64,000 bases of DNA, from NCBI GenBank assembly GCA_004377185.1, contig SOIM01000016.1, positions 1-64,000 on the forward strand, in the 5' to 3' direction. The DNA comes from Methanomassiliicoccales archaeon (GTDB lineage Archaea; Thermoplasmatota; Thermoplasmata; RBG-16-68-12; SOIM01). The notes beneath the pieces were generated by a model, which did not search any database, was not told where the DNA came from, and was given only the letters and a program-made list of their open reading frames with translations. Of this stretch, positions 27,114 to 35,793 are shown one piece after another (the stretch's first letter is position 1; every line of letters starts with the position of its first letter). The translations under genes were made by a program, and so were the position numbers.

Positions 27114-28123
27114 GCGGACCTCGCTCCGTGCCTGATGGCTCCAAGGTCGAGATAGAGGTCAACATTCCATTTCCGCTCATACTTATGTTCCCATCCGCCC
27201 TTTCCGTATCTCCTCTCCTCCTTGAGAAAGACCACTTTCCGCTTGGACACATTCCTCTGGAACTCCTTAATAGCTTCAGGATTTACCATTCCCTTGATAT
27301 CGTTCAGAATATCCAGGTAACACCCGATGACATTCACCATGTCCTTTTCTTTTGCAAGATCAAACAGTTTCGTGTAGTCCAGCTCTCCCGATGCAACTAG
27401 TCTGATGCAGAAATCCTCAACACCTTCCACCGTACCGATGTCGTGCAAGAACAGTTCCTCGGGTCCCATCTCTTCTTCCACACTCTCCACCAGGGTCAGT
27501 TTGCCCTCACCTCTGATCACGAATCCGGTGTTTCTGATCGTCAGGCCGCTGTCAATCCTCTCGTAAAGGAGTCTTTCGATTTCAGCAGGTGTTCTGACTA
27601 ATCTCTCGAAGGGAAGCGTCCCGGCATAGTAGATTGTCTTAGGTTTCCTTTTCCTCGAAAGGTACTGCCTCAACAGTGCATTCAACACATGCTCTTCGTT
27701 GAGAACCGCGACAACAGGTTTCCGCTTATTGTAGACCGCAAGGTTGGAACTGGTGAGAAATCTGACGATACTGTTCACCCAGGGATATGAATAGCCCGTC
27801 TTTCTCTGGAGCTCTTTCAGCGTTCTGGGAATGGTAAGCTTTTTCCAGACGGCCAGTGTGCTCTCTCTCGTAAGCATCTCGGGATCGATGCCGTAGGTCA
27901 GGGCCTTGATGTGAACCTCTCTCAGTTTTTGAGTAGCATAATCTGCGGAGATCTCTACTACTACGTCTCTATTCTGGCGTCTCTTCTCGATCAATCTTCC
28001 GTCAGCTAGGCGTTTCAGAGCTTTGTAGATGGTATGCTCTGCATAAGGCAGTTTGTCAATCAATTCTCTGGTCTTGTGGGGTCTGATTGACAGCATCGAG
28101 AAGATGGCAGATTGTACTGTCAT
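27110..28123 (-). CDS. Winged-helix regulator, candidate antitoxin of the 26.4 kb nucleotidyltransferase
   Basis: The 337-residue protein begins with a winged helix (MTVQSAIFSMLSIRPHKTRE, YAEHTIYKALKRLADGRLIE) and has a second helix-turn-helix-like segment (PRTLKELQRKTGYSYPWVNS) near residue 110-130. The C-terminal half contains ETIEVEE-like acidic stretches and EDFCIRLVASGELDYTKLF. The layout, with a downstream overlapping nucleotidyltransferase, suggests a type IV-like antitoxin or repressor. A TATA-like ACTTAAATACAC lies about 30 bases upstream, and the inverted repeat TATTA-TAC-TAATA at 28125-28137 abuts the ATG. Confidence 0.68.
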   Translation of the reverse strand: MTVQSAIFSMLSIRPHKTRELIDKLPYAEHTIYKALKRLADGRLIEKRRQNRDVVVEISADYATQKLREVHIKALTYGIDPEMLTRESTLAVWKKLTIPRTLKELQRKTGYSYPWVNSIVRFLTSSNLAVYNKRKPVVAVLNEEHVLNALLRQYLSRKRKPKTIYYAGTLPFERLVRTPAEIERLLYERIDSGLTIRNTGFVIRGEGKLTLVESVEEEMGPEELFLHDIGTVEGVEDFCIRLVASGELDYTKLFDLAKEKDMVNVIGCYLDILNDIKGMVNPEAIKEFQRNVSKRKVVFLKEERRYGKGGWEHKYERKWNVDLYLDLGAIRHGARSA

Positions 28124-28124
28124 A

Positions 28125-28137
28125 TATTATACTAATA
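28125..28137. promoter_or_regulatory. Inverted repeat at the start of the winged-helix gene
   Basis: TATTA-TAC-TAATA is a short inverted repeat immediately before the minus-strand ATG at 28123, placed where a repressor would block transcription start. The AT-rich composition makes chance possible. Upstream, 28138-28370 contains only the TATA-like element of the regulator and no gene I can support. Confidence 0.35.
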
Positions 28138-28370
28138 GTGCCAAGTGTATTTAAGTATTACGTATAGATAGTATGAAATAGACTTTCCTTCCACCACATC
28201 TTTGAAAGTATAAGAAGTTAAGCTTACTCGGTCCCGTAAAGGTCCTTTTCCACTCTGTCAGCGGTCATGGATCTGCCTTTCTTGATTGTTGCGAATTTCT
28301 ATGTTGTGGCGTTCGTGTTGTTGTACATGGTGTCAAGGGATGTGGATGTGAGGGGCGCTTTGTGGCCTTC

Positions 28371-30026
28371 TCAAAGACTCCGTTTCTTTTTCCGTACAAG
28401 AATCGCGACCGACACAATCACAGCTATTGTTACAGCAACAACGACCAACGAGATGACAAACCAAGGCCCTGTTGAGGAATCGGTATCGGGTTCGTGTTCC
28501 GGCATGGTCACATTTACCTTGTTTGAACCGGGTGAATCGTTGCCCAAGAGGTTGACCGCCACAACATAATACCAATATGTCTCTCCCTCCTCCACCCAGG
28601 TGTCTACGTAGGAACAGTGTGTGTCACTACACTCTTGTCGACTCGACCACCATAAGTCCAAAAAACGACCCTCCTCACTCTCACCCCTGTAGATACTGTA
28701 AAGCTCAACATCGAGTTCGTCGTTCTTCTCCCAGCGAAGTGTGATTTGGCTCCGCTCGACATCGATTGTAGCGATAAGGTTCTCAGGTGGGGATGGCTTC
28801 GTGTCATCTAATTGCGGTGCGAAAGGCCACGGTTCCATGAGAGGATAGATGTCCTTGCTATTGAGGCTGAATTCGTATGGTGTGTCTCCCAGTCCATCAG
28901 GGGGAGGAACATCTTGGGAAGGAGTGCCATTCAGATCGACGCCGGAGTAATCGGACCAGTAGTTTCCGCCAGAAGGATAGGAATCGTTCCAGAAGTTGCT
29001 TGCTCCGAAATTATAGCCCTGGTAATCGTTGTCGATGATGTTGTTGTGATAGACGATCGTTTCCGTTGAAGGCGCCTGCGACGTCAGACTGATGCCCCGA
29101 AATCTATTCGAGAAAACGGTGTTGTTAGCAATCGTGACGTTCGAAGAGGATTCCAACGCTATCCCGTGTCCGTTGTTTGACAGAAGATTGCTGAAGATCA
29201 CTGTGTCATTCGAGGAGTGCAGACTTATGCCGTCACCGCACTTCGAGACCGTGTTGTTGGTTATCGTATTGTATGAAGACCCCGTCAGGCGAATGCCCTC
29301 TCTCATGGTTGAGAACACGAAGTTGTTCGCAATTGTGTTGTTGAACGACTTCCTGAGAGAAATACCCCACATGTGAGCTGAGAAGATACTGTTCCCGACC
29401 ACTGTGTTGTCTGATGAGATGTCCAACCGAACTCCGTCCATACTCTGCAAGAAGAACTCATTGTCGTTTATCGTGTTGTTCGTCCCGGTCGAATAGATGC
29501 CATATTCGTTGTACGAGAAGTGATTGTTGGATACAACCGAATTTGAGCGGATATTTACAGTGTATGTGTTCCTGAAGATGTTGTTGTGTGTAATGATACC
29601 TCTACCAGAATTGAGAATCTGTGCAACGTAGTGCCCATAGCTTATGTCTGCAAAGCTCATCTCTATGAGACCGCCTGAGAGAATCCGGATATTGCGCCAG
29701 TCCTCCGGTGCAGGACTCTCACTGTTCGATGTGATGTTTATCCGATTATCCTCGTTGCCCATCGCCCTGAGAACCCCGTAGACACTTATGCCATAGTAGC
29801 CATCAAACCTCACCTGGACTCCAGGCTCGATGGTCAAGGTTACCCCGCTTTCAACTCGGACATTTCCCACCACAATATACGGGCTATTCTGCAGTGTCCA
29901 CGTTGTGTCACTCTCGATGTCCCCGCTTACATTCGTACCTTGAACATCAGTGATGTTAAGTTGCACGAGCCCTGTGAAGAGACAGAATATCGTAATACAT
30001 AGTTTGAGAAATGCACTTCTTCTCAT
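28371..30026 (-). CDS. Secreted NosD-like parallel beta-helix protein with Fn3-like domain and C-terminal anchor
   Basis: The 551-residue protein has a signal peptide (MRRSAFLKLCITIFCLFTGL). Residues about 60-370 form right-handed beta-helix repeats with Asn-rich turns (NTIANNFVFS, NTITNNTVSKCGDGISLHSS), as in NosD/PbH1 surface proteins. A NYWSDYSGVDLNGTPSQDVP motif is typical of archaeal members. A fibronectin type III-like domain follows (PSPPENLIATIDVERSQITL). The end is a transmembrane helix (about residues 520-543) and a basic KKKRSL tail, anchoring it outside the cell. It starts 9 bases after the GNAT gene upstream, so it may be co-transcribed. Confidence 0.87.
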   Translation of the reverse strand: MRRSAFLKLCITIFCLFTGLVQLNITDVQGTNVSGDIESDTTWTLQNSPYIVVGNVRVESGVTLTIEPGVQVRFDGYYGISVYGVLRAMGNEDNRINITSNSESPAPEDWRNIRILSGGLIEMSFADISYGHYVAQILNSGRGIITHNNIFRNTYTVNIRSNSVVSNNHFSYNEYGIYSTGTNNTINDNEFFLQSMDGVRLDISSDNTVVGNSIFSAHMWGISLRKSFNNTIANNFVFSTMREGIRLTGSSYNTITNNTVSKCGDGISLHSSNDTVIFSNLLSNNGHGIALESSSNVTIANNTVFSNRFRGISLTSQAPSTETIVYHNNIIDNDYQGYNFGASNFWNDSYPSGGNYWSDYSGVDLNGTPSQDVPPPDGLGDTPYEFSLNSKDIYPLMEPWPFAPQLDDTKPSPPENLIATIDVERSQITLRWEKNDELDVELYSIYRGESEEGRFLDLWWSSRQECSDTHCSYVDTWVEEGETYWYYVVAVNLLGNDSPGSNKVNVTMPEHEPDTDSSTGPWFVISLVVVAVTIAVIVSVAILVRKKKRSL

Positions 30027-30035
30027 TTATGCACT

Positions 30036-30599
30036 CTACCTCCCTCCACCTTTCATCCCGTTCTCCTTCCCCCTCGACTCAAAATACTCCTCTCGAATCA
30101 TATCCATCAGCACAGTATCATGAACCCGCCCACCGATCATGGCACCCTCTCTCACACGCGCACTTCTCTCGAACCCAAGCTTCTTCGCCGCCCCCACGGC
30201 ACGCTTGTTTCCCGACAGCGTCCAGCCCGATACGACCTGGAGACCCCGCTCCTCGAACAGGAACTCAAGAAGTAGTTCAATCGCTTCCAGTGCGTAACCC
30301 TTGCCCCAGTGTTCGGTTCCGATTGAGATGCCTATCGTCGCACCGAGCCTCGGTGGTCTTTCCGAGTAGTCCACGTATCCTACCGCACCGTCTTCCTTTG
30401 TGTCTATCATGAGGAGGGCAGTATTGGGCTTCTTCCCCAACTCCTTGAGCTTCTCCTTGATTATCTCAGGCGTCCTGGTCGGAGGCAGCCTCTGGTTCCA
30501 GCCTTGGGTCCTCAGGTCGTTCCTGAGGGATGCCAGGAGCTCGCAATCCTCCTCTCTTGGGGGTCTGAGTGTGACTTTCTCACCCGAGAACGATTCCAT
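30036..30599 (-). CDS. RimJ/RimL-type GNAT N-acetyltransferase
   Basis: The 187-residue protein shows the RimJ/RimL pattern: VTLRPPREEDCELLASLRND, IGISIGTEHWGKGYALEAIE (acetyl-CoA loop) and SGNKRAVGAAKKLGFERSAR. It probably acetylates protein N-termini or small amines. Its ATG overlaps the stop of the second GNAT gene upstream by one base. The two share only the fold, not recent ancestry. NosD-like gene follows closely. Confidence 0.88.
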   Translation of the reverse strand: MESFSGEKVTLRPPREEDCELLASLRNDLRTQGWNQRLPPTRTPEIIKEKLKELGKKPNTALLMIDTKEDGAVGYVDYSERPPRLGATIGISIGTEHWGKGYALEAIELLLEFLFEERGLQVVSGWTLSGNKRAVGAAKKLGFERSARVREGAMIGGRVHDTVLMDMIREEYFESRGKENGMKGGGR

Positions 30600-31168
30600 C
30601 AGTCATCACCCTCCTTTGAGCGCACCGAGAGATATTCGTCCCGAAGGATGTCCAGGTAGACTAGGTCGTAGAAGTCTCCGTCGAACACGCCCGCGCGTCT
30701 CCTGACACCTTGCTTCTGGAAGCCCAGGGACTCGGCGAAGGCAATGCCCTCTTCGTTCCAGTCGGGAAGGCTGCAGCCCACCACGTGGGCCAGGTAGTGA
30801 TTGAAGGATGCTTCCAGGAGGAGTCTTGCGGTCTCGGCTCCGAACCCCTTCCTCCGACGATCTGGCCATATCAGTACCTGGATGTGGGGGTTCCACGGGT
30901 CCCAGGCTGCGCCGAAGAATGCGAGTCCGATGAACTCGTTCTGGTCTGACCATATGCCCGTCAGGACGGTCCGGTCCTCCTTTCTTGCCTCATCCAGCTT
31001 GGCCTTGATTTGATCTTTGGACAAGGGGGCCCAGGGTGGGTCGAAGTTCAGAATGCTGGAGATTTCCATCTTGCACTCGCCGTTCTGATAGCGATGGATT
31101 TCGTCCAGGTGCTCGCTCTCGATGGAGCGGAGCTCGATTCTTTCGGACGATAGGTCCCTCCTCGGCAT
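30599..31168 (-). CDS. RimJ/RimL-type GNAT N-acetyltransferase
   Basis: This 189-residue GNAT begins MPRRDLSSERIELRSIESEH and shows HIQVLIWPDRRRKGFGAETA (acetyl-CoA loop with RxxGxG/A) and EEGIAFAESLGFQKQGVRRR. It heads a minus-strand group with a second GNAT and the beta-helix protein. A truncated copy of its first 33 or so codons plus upstream DNA lies at 33903-34040. The target is unknown. Confidence 0.87.
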   Translation of the reverse strand: MPRRDLSSERIELRSIESEHLDEIHRYQNGECKMEISSILNFDPPWAPLSKDQIKAKLDEARKEDRTVLTGIWSDQNEFIGLAFFGAAWDPWNPHIQVLIWPDRRRKGFGAETARLLLEASFNHYLAHVVGCSLPDWNEEGIAFAESLGFQKQGVRRRAGVFDGDFYDLVYLDILRDEYLSVRSKEGDD

Positions 31169-31362
31169 GATGAGCCTCCGGGATGGTTATGGGGTTTGGG
31201 ATGATAAATGTGTCAGTTGGGAGGTGGGGAGGCGCTTAAGAGAAACGTATTGAATCTCTCACTCCAGTCATATTGTCTCATCTCTTTTCGAATTTTGTTG
31301 GGAAGCTTCTTATACCCATCAAGGCATTCGTAATCAACCATATTCAAGAGGAGGGAAATACC

Positions 31363-32421
31363 TTGAATAACTCAACGGGGGAGGGAGGCCCCAAACTGTT
31401 GCTGGCCGTAGTGGCTGGTCTAATGCTTCTATCAATTGTGTTTGCCGTTGATGTGCAAGCAAAAGAGGACCCCACGGTCACAGTCACAATCTGGAGGATA
31501 CAGAAAGTGGATACGATCGAGGGATTGCCTGGAGAAGGCGAAGCGGACTGGTACTATCACGTTGCAGTCCGAGATGGAAGCAATTGGATATGGCGTTCTT
31601 CTTCAGGGGTTCCATCACAAGATGATGATGTTATAGTGGACGCCCAACATGATTTCGTGGTGTCCACGGACCAAGTCGAGATTGTCATAATGCTTTGCGA
31701 AGAGGACTTCTGGTCCGGCGATGACTATGCGGACATAAGTTCTGACTCGGCTGGAGGAGTTGATAACACTGATTGCAGCAGACCGGATGATGCTCCTTAT
31801 ATGGGCAGTTACAGGGGAACGTGGGATCTTGCTTACGATTCGTTGACAGGCGATGAAACAATCATAGAACAAGGATATTACAAGACATCTGGAGACTATG
31901 ACGGAAGCCAGGGAACAGATGAGAATGATGCAAACGTCTATTTCCAGGTTTCTGACAATTACTATCCTCCAACGGCTTCGTTCTTGACAAGCGACGTAGA
32001 AATAGAGGAGGGAGAATCGATTAGTTTTGATGCATCTGGGTCTTCAGCGTCACCATCCTCAGAAATAGTCACGTACCGATGGGACTACGACAATGACGGC
32101 ATATTCGATGCCTCAGGTATATCGGTTAATCAAGTGTTTGACATTCCAGGTACATATTTCATCACCTTGAAGATTGAGGATGATATGGGTAACATTGCCA
32201 CCGCTGTCGACACAATCATTGTCAAAGAACACGCAACTACGACAATCGGGGGAGGTGGAGGAGATCCCTTGGTTTGGATATTGGGCATTCTCCTTGTCCT
32301 CGTTTTCATTAGTGCCGTTGTTGCTATTGCCATCATTTCTCGCGGCAAGAAGCTTGAAGGTCGGCCGCCCATTGAGCCACCACCGCCAGAACCCCCATCT
32401 CAACAACCTCCATCTGAGTAG
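31363..32421 (+). CDS. Surface protein with one PKD domain and C-terminal membrane anchor
   Basis: The 352-residue protein has an N-terminal hydrophobic segment (LLLAVVAGLMLLSIVFAVDV) acting as signal or anchor. A beta-rich acidic region follows, then one PKD domain (EGESISFDASGSSASPSS, YRWDYDNDG, PGTYFITLKIEDDMGN), a transmembrane helix (WILGILLVLVFISAVVAIAI) and a proline-rich cytoplasmic tail. I chose the TTG at 31363 because GAGGAGGG lies seven bases before it and homology to signal peptides begins there; the frame from 31273 starts before a TATA-like TTCTTATACC. Probably an extracellular binding or adhesion protein; nothing shows its ligand. Confidence 0.75.
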   Translation: MNNSTGEGGPKLLLAVVAGLMLLSIVFAVDVQAKEDPTVTVTIWRIQKVDTIEGLPGEGEADWYYHVAVRDGSNWIWRSSSGVPSQDDDVIVDAQHDFVVSTDQVEIVIMLCEEDFWSGDDYADISSDSAGGVDNTDCSRPDDAPYMGSYRGTWDLAYDSLTGDETIIEQGYYKTSGDYDGSQGTDENDANVYFQVSDNYYPPTASFLTSDVEIEEGESISFDASGSSASPSSEIVTYRWDYDNDGIFDASGISVNQVFDIPGTYFITLKIEDDMGNIATAVDTIIVKEHATTTIGGGGGDPLVWILGILLVLVFISAVVAIAIISRGKKLEGRPPIEPPPPEPPSQQPPSE

Positions 32422-32491
32422 AAGGTCATGTGACTGTTTGGAAGTGGTCTTGAGCAAGATCAAAAGGCAAGAGGATCATGTAGGTTAGACG

Positions 32492-33859
32492 ATGAGAAAA
32501 CTGGTTGTAGTTCTTCTTCTGATTCTGATGGCCACGCTCACGCCGGGCGCTGAGGCGTATAAGGAAATCGACGGGTTGAATTCATCCTTCTCCACACATC
32601 AGTTCATATTCGACCAGGCAGTCACGATTCTTGCAAATGATGGCTTTTCAGATCTCACATCGTTCATTGAGGGAGCTTATCTAGAACAGCTGAAATGGGG
32701 AAGTGTTCGAGCAGATGATACTCTCTGGGATTCCAGGGAGCATTACATGGATCCGTTCAGTCATGAAGGGCTCCTTGGTTTCAAGTCGGCCGGCCAATTA
32801 GCAGGAGAGAAGTTCTCTTTGGCAGTGAGCTACTGGGCTTCGGGGAACAAGCTCGAGGCTATGTACAACCTTGGATGGTCTGCACATATGGTCGCAGATC
32901 TCACTGTCCCACATCATGCGCGGCTGACATTTCTGGATTATCACTCAGAATACGAACAATGGGTACTCGATCATCAGAATGACTATGCTGTCAACTCCGG
33001 TGGCATCTACATCTTTGGCATCTACTTGCCCGATCACTATGAGGTTGAGTCTGATCCTTTCGATTGGGTAGACTACAATTCACATAAAAGCTATGAGTTG
33101 TTCGAATACGTGAATGGCCCTGACGGGCAGGACGACAATGACTATGGACATGCCGCGAGTATCCTCCTGCCTCGGGCTCAGAGAACTACAGCCGGATATC
33201 TTCTGATGTTCTTCAAGACCGTAGACGAGATGCCCATTGCCTCGGGTGGAGGGACAAGAATTGTAGATGAAGACACTCTCGTGCACTTCGACGCTTCGGG
33301 CTCTTCTGATGACTTGGGCATTGTCAACTACACATGGGACTTCGGGGATGGATACTTCGGATTCACTGCTTCTCACGCTCATATATACTACGATCCTGGC
33401 GTCTACCACGCGTCATTGAAAGTGAGAGACGCACTGGGGAATGAAGACTCCGTTACGTTCGGTGTCTATGTGGATGACACTACTTCTCCAAGCGCTAATG
33501 CTGGTATTGATATTGAGGGCGTGGTTGGGGCACCGATTCTGTTTTCGGGTGCAGACAGCAGTGACAATGTTGGCGTTGTTGACTACAATTGGGACTTCGG
33601 AGATGGCAATTCAGCCTCAGGCGAGATGGTTGAGCACACTTACAACAGAAGTGGGAACTACGTTGTGACATTGGAGGTTAGAGATGGTGAAGACAATACT
33701 GGTACTGACCAGATTAATGTTGTGATTAAGCCCCAGCCGGCAAGGGGCGTCTCTCTGGAATTTGTGTTCCTCACGATTGGTGCCATTGTTGCCATAGCTG
33801 GGGGGATTTTCTGTCTATTCATAGTCAAACGGCGTTCACGAAATAATAGAGAAGAGTGA
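32492..33859 (+). CDS. Secreted zinc phospholipase C-like domain with two PKD domains and C-terminal anchor
   Basis: After a signal peptide (MRKLVVVLLLILMATLTPGA), residues 25-230 resemble zinc-dependent phospholipase C. Candidate ligands are His36 (STHQF), Asp75/76, His84 (HYMDP), HxxxD at 132-136 (AHMVADLTVPHHA), His142, and HxxxE at 151-155 (YHSEYEQW), matching the three-metal set of that family. The N-terminal Trp ligand of the Bacillus enzyme is not seen. Two PKD domains follow (about 250-335 and 336-415: FDASGSSDDLG, WDFGDGNSASGE), then a transmembrane helix (422-444) and basic RRSRNNREE tail. It is 70 bases downstream of the PKD gene and probably co-transcribed. Confidence 0.78.
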   Translation: MRKLVVVLLLILMATLTPGAEAYKEIDGLNSSFSTHQFIFDQAVTILANDGFSDLTSFIEGAYLEQLKWGSVRADDTLWDSREHYMDPFSHEGLLGFKSAGQLAGEKFSLAVSYWASGNKLEAMYNLGWSAHMVADLTVPHHARLTFLDYHSEYEQWVLDHQNDYAVNSGGIYIFGIYLPDHYEVESDPFDWVDYNSHKSYELFEYVNGPDGQDDNDYGHAASILLPRAQRTTAGYLLMFFKTVDEMPIASGGGTRIVDEDTLVHFDASGSSDDLGIVNYTWDFGDGYFGFTASHAHIYYDPGVYHASLKVRDALGNEDSVTFGVYVDDTTSPSANAGIDIEGVVGAPILFSGADSSDNVGVVDYNWDFGDGNSASGEMVEHTYNRSGNYVVTLEVRDGEDNTGTDQINVVIKPQPARGVSLEFVFLTIGAIVAIAGGIFCLFIVKRRSRNNREE

Positions 33860-33902
33860 AGCTCACACATAGAGCTCACATTGTAATGACGCTATGGCCT
33901 GG

Positions 33903-34040
33903 CTATAGAAGGCCTTCTGACCTGATGAATTCGTCACTCTTTTGGGTGCAGTCGCCGTTCTGGTGCTTGTGGGTGGTTTCCAGTTGCTCTTGTTCGATGG
34001 AGCGGAATTGGATTCTGTCGGATGAGAGATTCCTCCTCAT
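33903..34040 (-). pseudogene. Truncated copy of the GNAT gene at 30599-31168
   Basis: On the minus strand an ATG at 34040 opens a 45-codon frame, MRRNLSSDRIQFRSIEQEQL..., ending in TAG at 33903-33905. It matches the start of the nearby GNAT (MPRRDLSSERIELRSIESEH) and continues with HQNGDC against YQNGEC before similarity fades. The acetyl-CoA-binding part is absent, so it cannot be active. DNA upstream of both starts is also similar, so the unit was copied as a segment. The rest of the gap 33860-34126 shows nothing else. Confidence 0.8.
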
Positions 34041-34126
34041 GGTGGATTACAGGGGTGGTTGTGGGGGGCAGGGTGTGTAGGTGTTAGTTGGCCCCTCTGT
34101 AGTTCCGTAAACGAATGGGTTCATGC

Positions 34127-34387
34127 TCAAAGGCTAATTCTTCTCATCTTGGATAAGAATATGCTGGCGTAGGCGAATACGAGCACGATTAACGCAAATA
34201 GAGGAAACAGAGCGAGATACCAGGGTCCGGTGCCGGTGAGGATCAAAATCGTGGCGCTGGAAGTCAAGACAAGGAGAATCAGAAGGACTCTGTTGAAAGT
34301 CCTGAATGACTCTCTACTTGTGATTTCACCTTGTCTCCTGGTCCTAACTGAGCTCGATGCAAATTCCGAATCTGGTTGATTCTTCAT
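34127..34387 (-). CDS. Small two-helix membrane protein coupled to a winged-helix regulator
   Basis: The 86-residue protein has a polar, Arg/Ser-rich N-terminus, then two hydrophobic helices (FNRVLLILLVLTSSATILIL and LALFPLFALIVLVFAYASIF) and a basic end KMRRISL. Its ATG overlaps the stop of the upstream regulator gene by 4 bases (ATGA). Regulator plus small membrane protein pairs are common in archaea; the membrane protein may sense or sequester the regulator. No family is recognised. Confidence 0.65.
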   Translation of the reverse strand: MKNQPDSEFASSSVRTRRQGEITSRESFRTFNRVLLILLVLTSSATILILTGTGPWYLALFPLFALIVLVFAYASIFLSKMRRISL

Positions 34388-35079
34388 TTCTTTCCTCTTC
34401 CCTTGAAGCGTCTTTTTGTCTTAGAGGCTAGCTCTTTCGTTGCATCAGCTACCTTTTCTGTTTCTGCTAGAACAGTCTTCGAGTATCGTCGGTCTCTGGT
34501 TGATTTCCTCGTGCTTGCCCGTATCTCATCGATTGCTTCTCTGGATACCGAAACCACGCGTTCCAACGCCCGCACGGCTTCCTCGGCGAGATGTTGCTCC
34601 CCACTGGAAGTGTTTGCATATTCCTTGGAATCTTTCGAACCTTGATGGGGTAGCTGGTCGTCTGATTCTGCCGGTGTCTCTTTCTCGTTGCTCGCAGAAG
34701 CATCCCAACTTGGGAGATTTCTTCCAATTGCAGGTTCAATACGAAAGCTATCTGCAGACCAAGCACTCCCAAATTCCTCTGTCAATCCCCCGGTGAGAGA
34801 GAACCTCACATTCAGCTCACCGTTCTCCAGGAAGATATGAGCATCCTCAAGCTGCGATTGATAGAGATTCCTCCTCTTCCCCATTTCTGTCGATGTTTGT
34901 TCCACGCACTTTACAAGGCCTACTCTCTCTAGCGTGTGCAGCCTCCTATAGCAGGCCGCAATTGGTATGCCGTACTCGCTACTAAGCTCCACTACGCTTC
35001 TGGGCTTCTTGAAAGTTGCAAGAAGTATCTTGGATGAGTATTCGTCAGTGATAAGCCTGGCTGCTTCAAGTGGATCCAT
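34384..35079 (-). CDS. Winged-helix (ArsR-like) transcriptional regulator
   Basis: The 231-residue protein begins MDPLEAARLITDEYSSKILL, then a winged helix (PRSVVELSSEYGIPIAACYR, RLHTLERVGLVKCVEQ), the pattern of archaeal ArsR-type repressors. Residues about 120-180 are Ser/Glu-rich and probably disordered; the end is basic and helical (LASKTKRRFKGRGKK). It forms a two-gene operon with the membrane protein downstream. The target is unknown. Confidence 0.8.
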   Translation of the reverse strand: MDPLEAARLITDEYSSKILLATFKKPRSVVELSSEYGIPIAACYRRLHTLERVGLVKCVEQTSTEMGKRRNLYQSQLEDAHIFLENGELNVRFSLTGGLTEEFGSAWSADSFRIEPAIGRNLPSWDASASNEKETPAESDDQLPHQGSKDSKEYANTSSGEQHLAEEAVRALERVVSVSREAIDEIRASTRKSTRDRRYSKTVLAETEKVADATKELASKTKRRFKGRGKK

Positions 35080-35492
35080 CTAGGTTCCTCCATTTCCCTT
35101 CATGATCTCGAAAGGGGATATCACGCTCATGCCCTTAAATCCTTCGCTATCAATTGTGATTATCAATACTGGTAACTACCCTCTGTGCTATGAACCAGAT
35201 AATGCAGATTCTATTCCTTCCCAAATTATCAAACATGATAATTACATCCAAGACCGCCACTATGCTATTCGCCCCATCTTGTATCAGACTTGGACAGACT
35301 TACTTTGGCATCCCACATTTGACTATTTGCAGTCCATATCCCGATGATTGCCAAGGCAGTACCCTACCCTTCCGAACTGGTGATACTAATTGTGAATGCA
35401 ATCGCGTTAGACAGCTTCTTGACTTACTCTTCTTTGCGGGTCATCAAGCCCATGGTTATTTATGCTCGATGCTGGCGGGATTCCCGATTCCC
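35080..35492. other. Gene-free stretch with an AT-rich palindrome
   Basis: This 413-base stretch lies between the regulator start and the TFB pseudogene. I see no supported gene. It holds the perfect inverted repeat AATTATCA-AACA-TGATAATT at 35224-35243 and, near 35453, a GGTTATTTATG that aligns with the TATA box of the intact tfb. Confidence 0.6.
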
Positions 35493-35690
35493 ACGCCCAT
35501 CGAACAAGTCAACGGCAACTGCTCAGAATGTACAAGTGAGCACCTAGTACGAGACTACCTAAGAGCGAAAATCCTCTGCGAGAAATGCGGACTGGTCCTC
35601 GACGAAAACCTCTTGGACCGGGGACGGTAGCGGGGACTTTTCGACTGCTTCCAAAGAGCAAGAAGGGAAAGGACCGGACCACGTATCGGT
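35493..35690 (+). pseudogene. TFB pseudogene (transcription factor IIB, N-terminal zinc ribbon)
   Basis: The frame reads PIEQVNGNCSECTSEHLVRD then ILCEKCGLVLDENLLDRG, nearly identical to residues 3-44 of the intact TFB at 36786. The start codon has become ACG (35493-35495) and codon 46 is TAG where the intact gene has GAG. After the stop, similarity continues in register (FD, then RERTGP at codons 58-63 in both) and is lost soon after. The TATA region is also conserved. No core domain remains, so no functional factor can be made. Confidence 0.88.
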
Positions 35691-35793
35691 ACTGACAAAC
35701 TTCCGAGTATCGACATGGAAAGCCGGAGTTATGTCCGATTCTGACGAAGCAAAAGGTTATATTCGTTCCAGTGCGTTCAAGGAAGGGAATCAG

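Noticed and set aside
28267..28569. Plus-strand frame beginning with a hydrophobic MDLPFLIVANFYVVAFVLLY
   Set aside because: Two thirds lies antisense to the end of the beta-helix protein gene, and there is no ribosome-binding site or TATA box.
35102..35547. Two overlapping plus-strand frames before the TFB pseudogene
   Set aside because: Neither has a start signal or recognisable motif; the second runs out of frame into the pseudogene.
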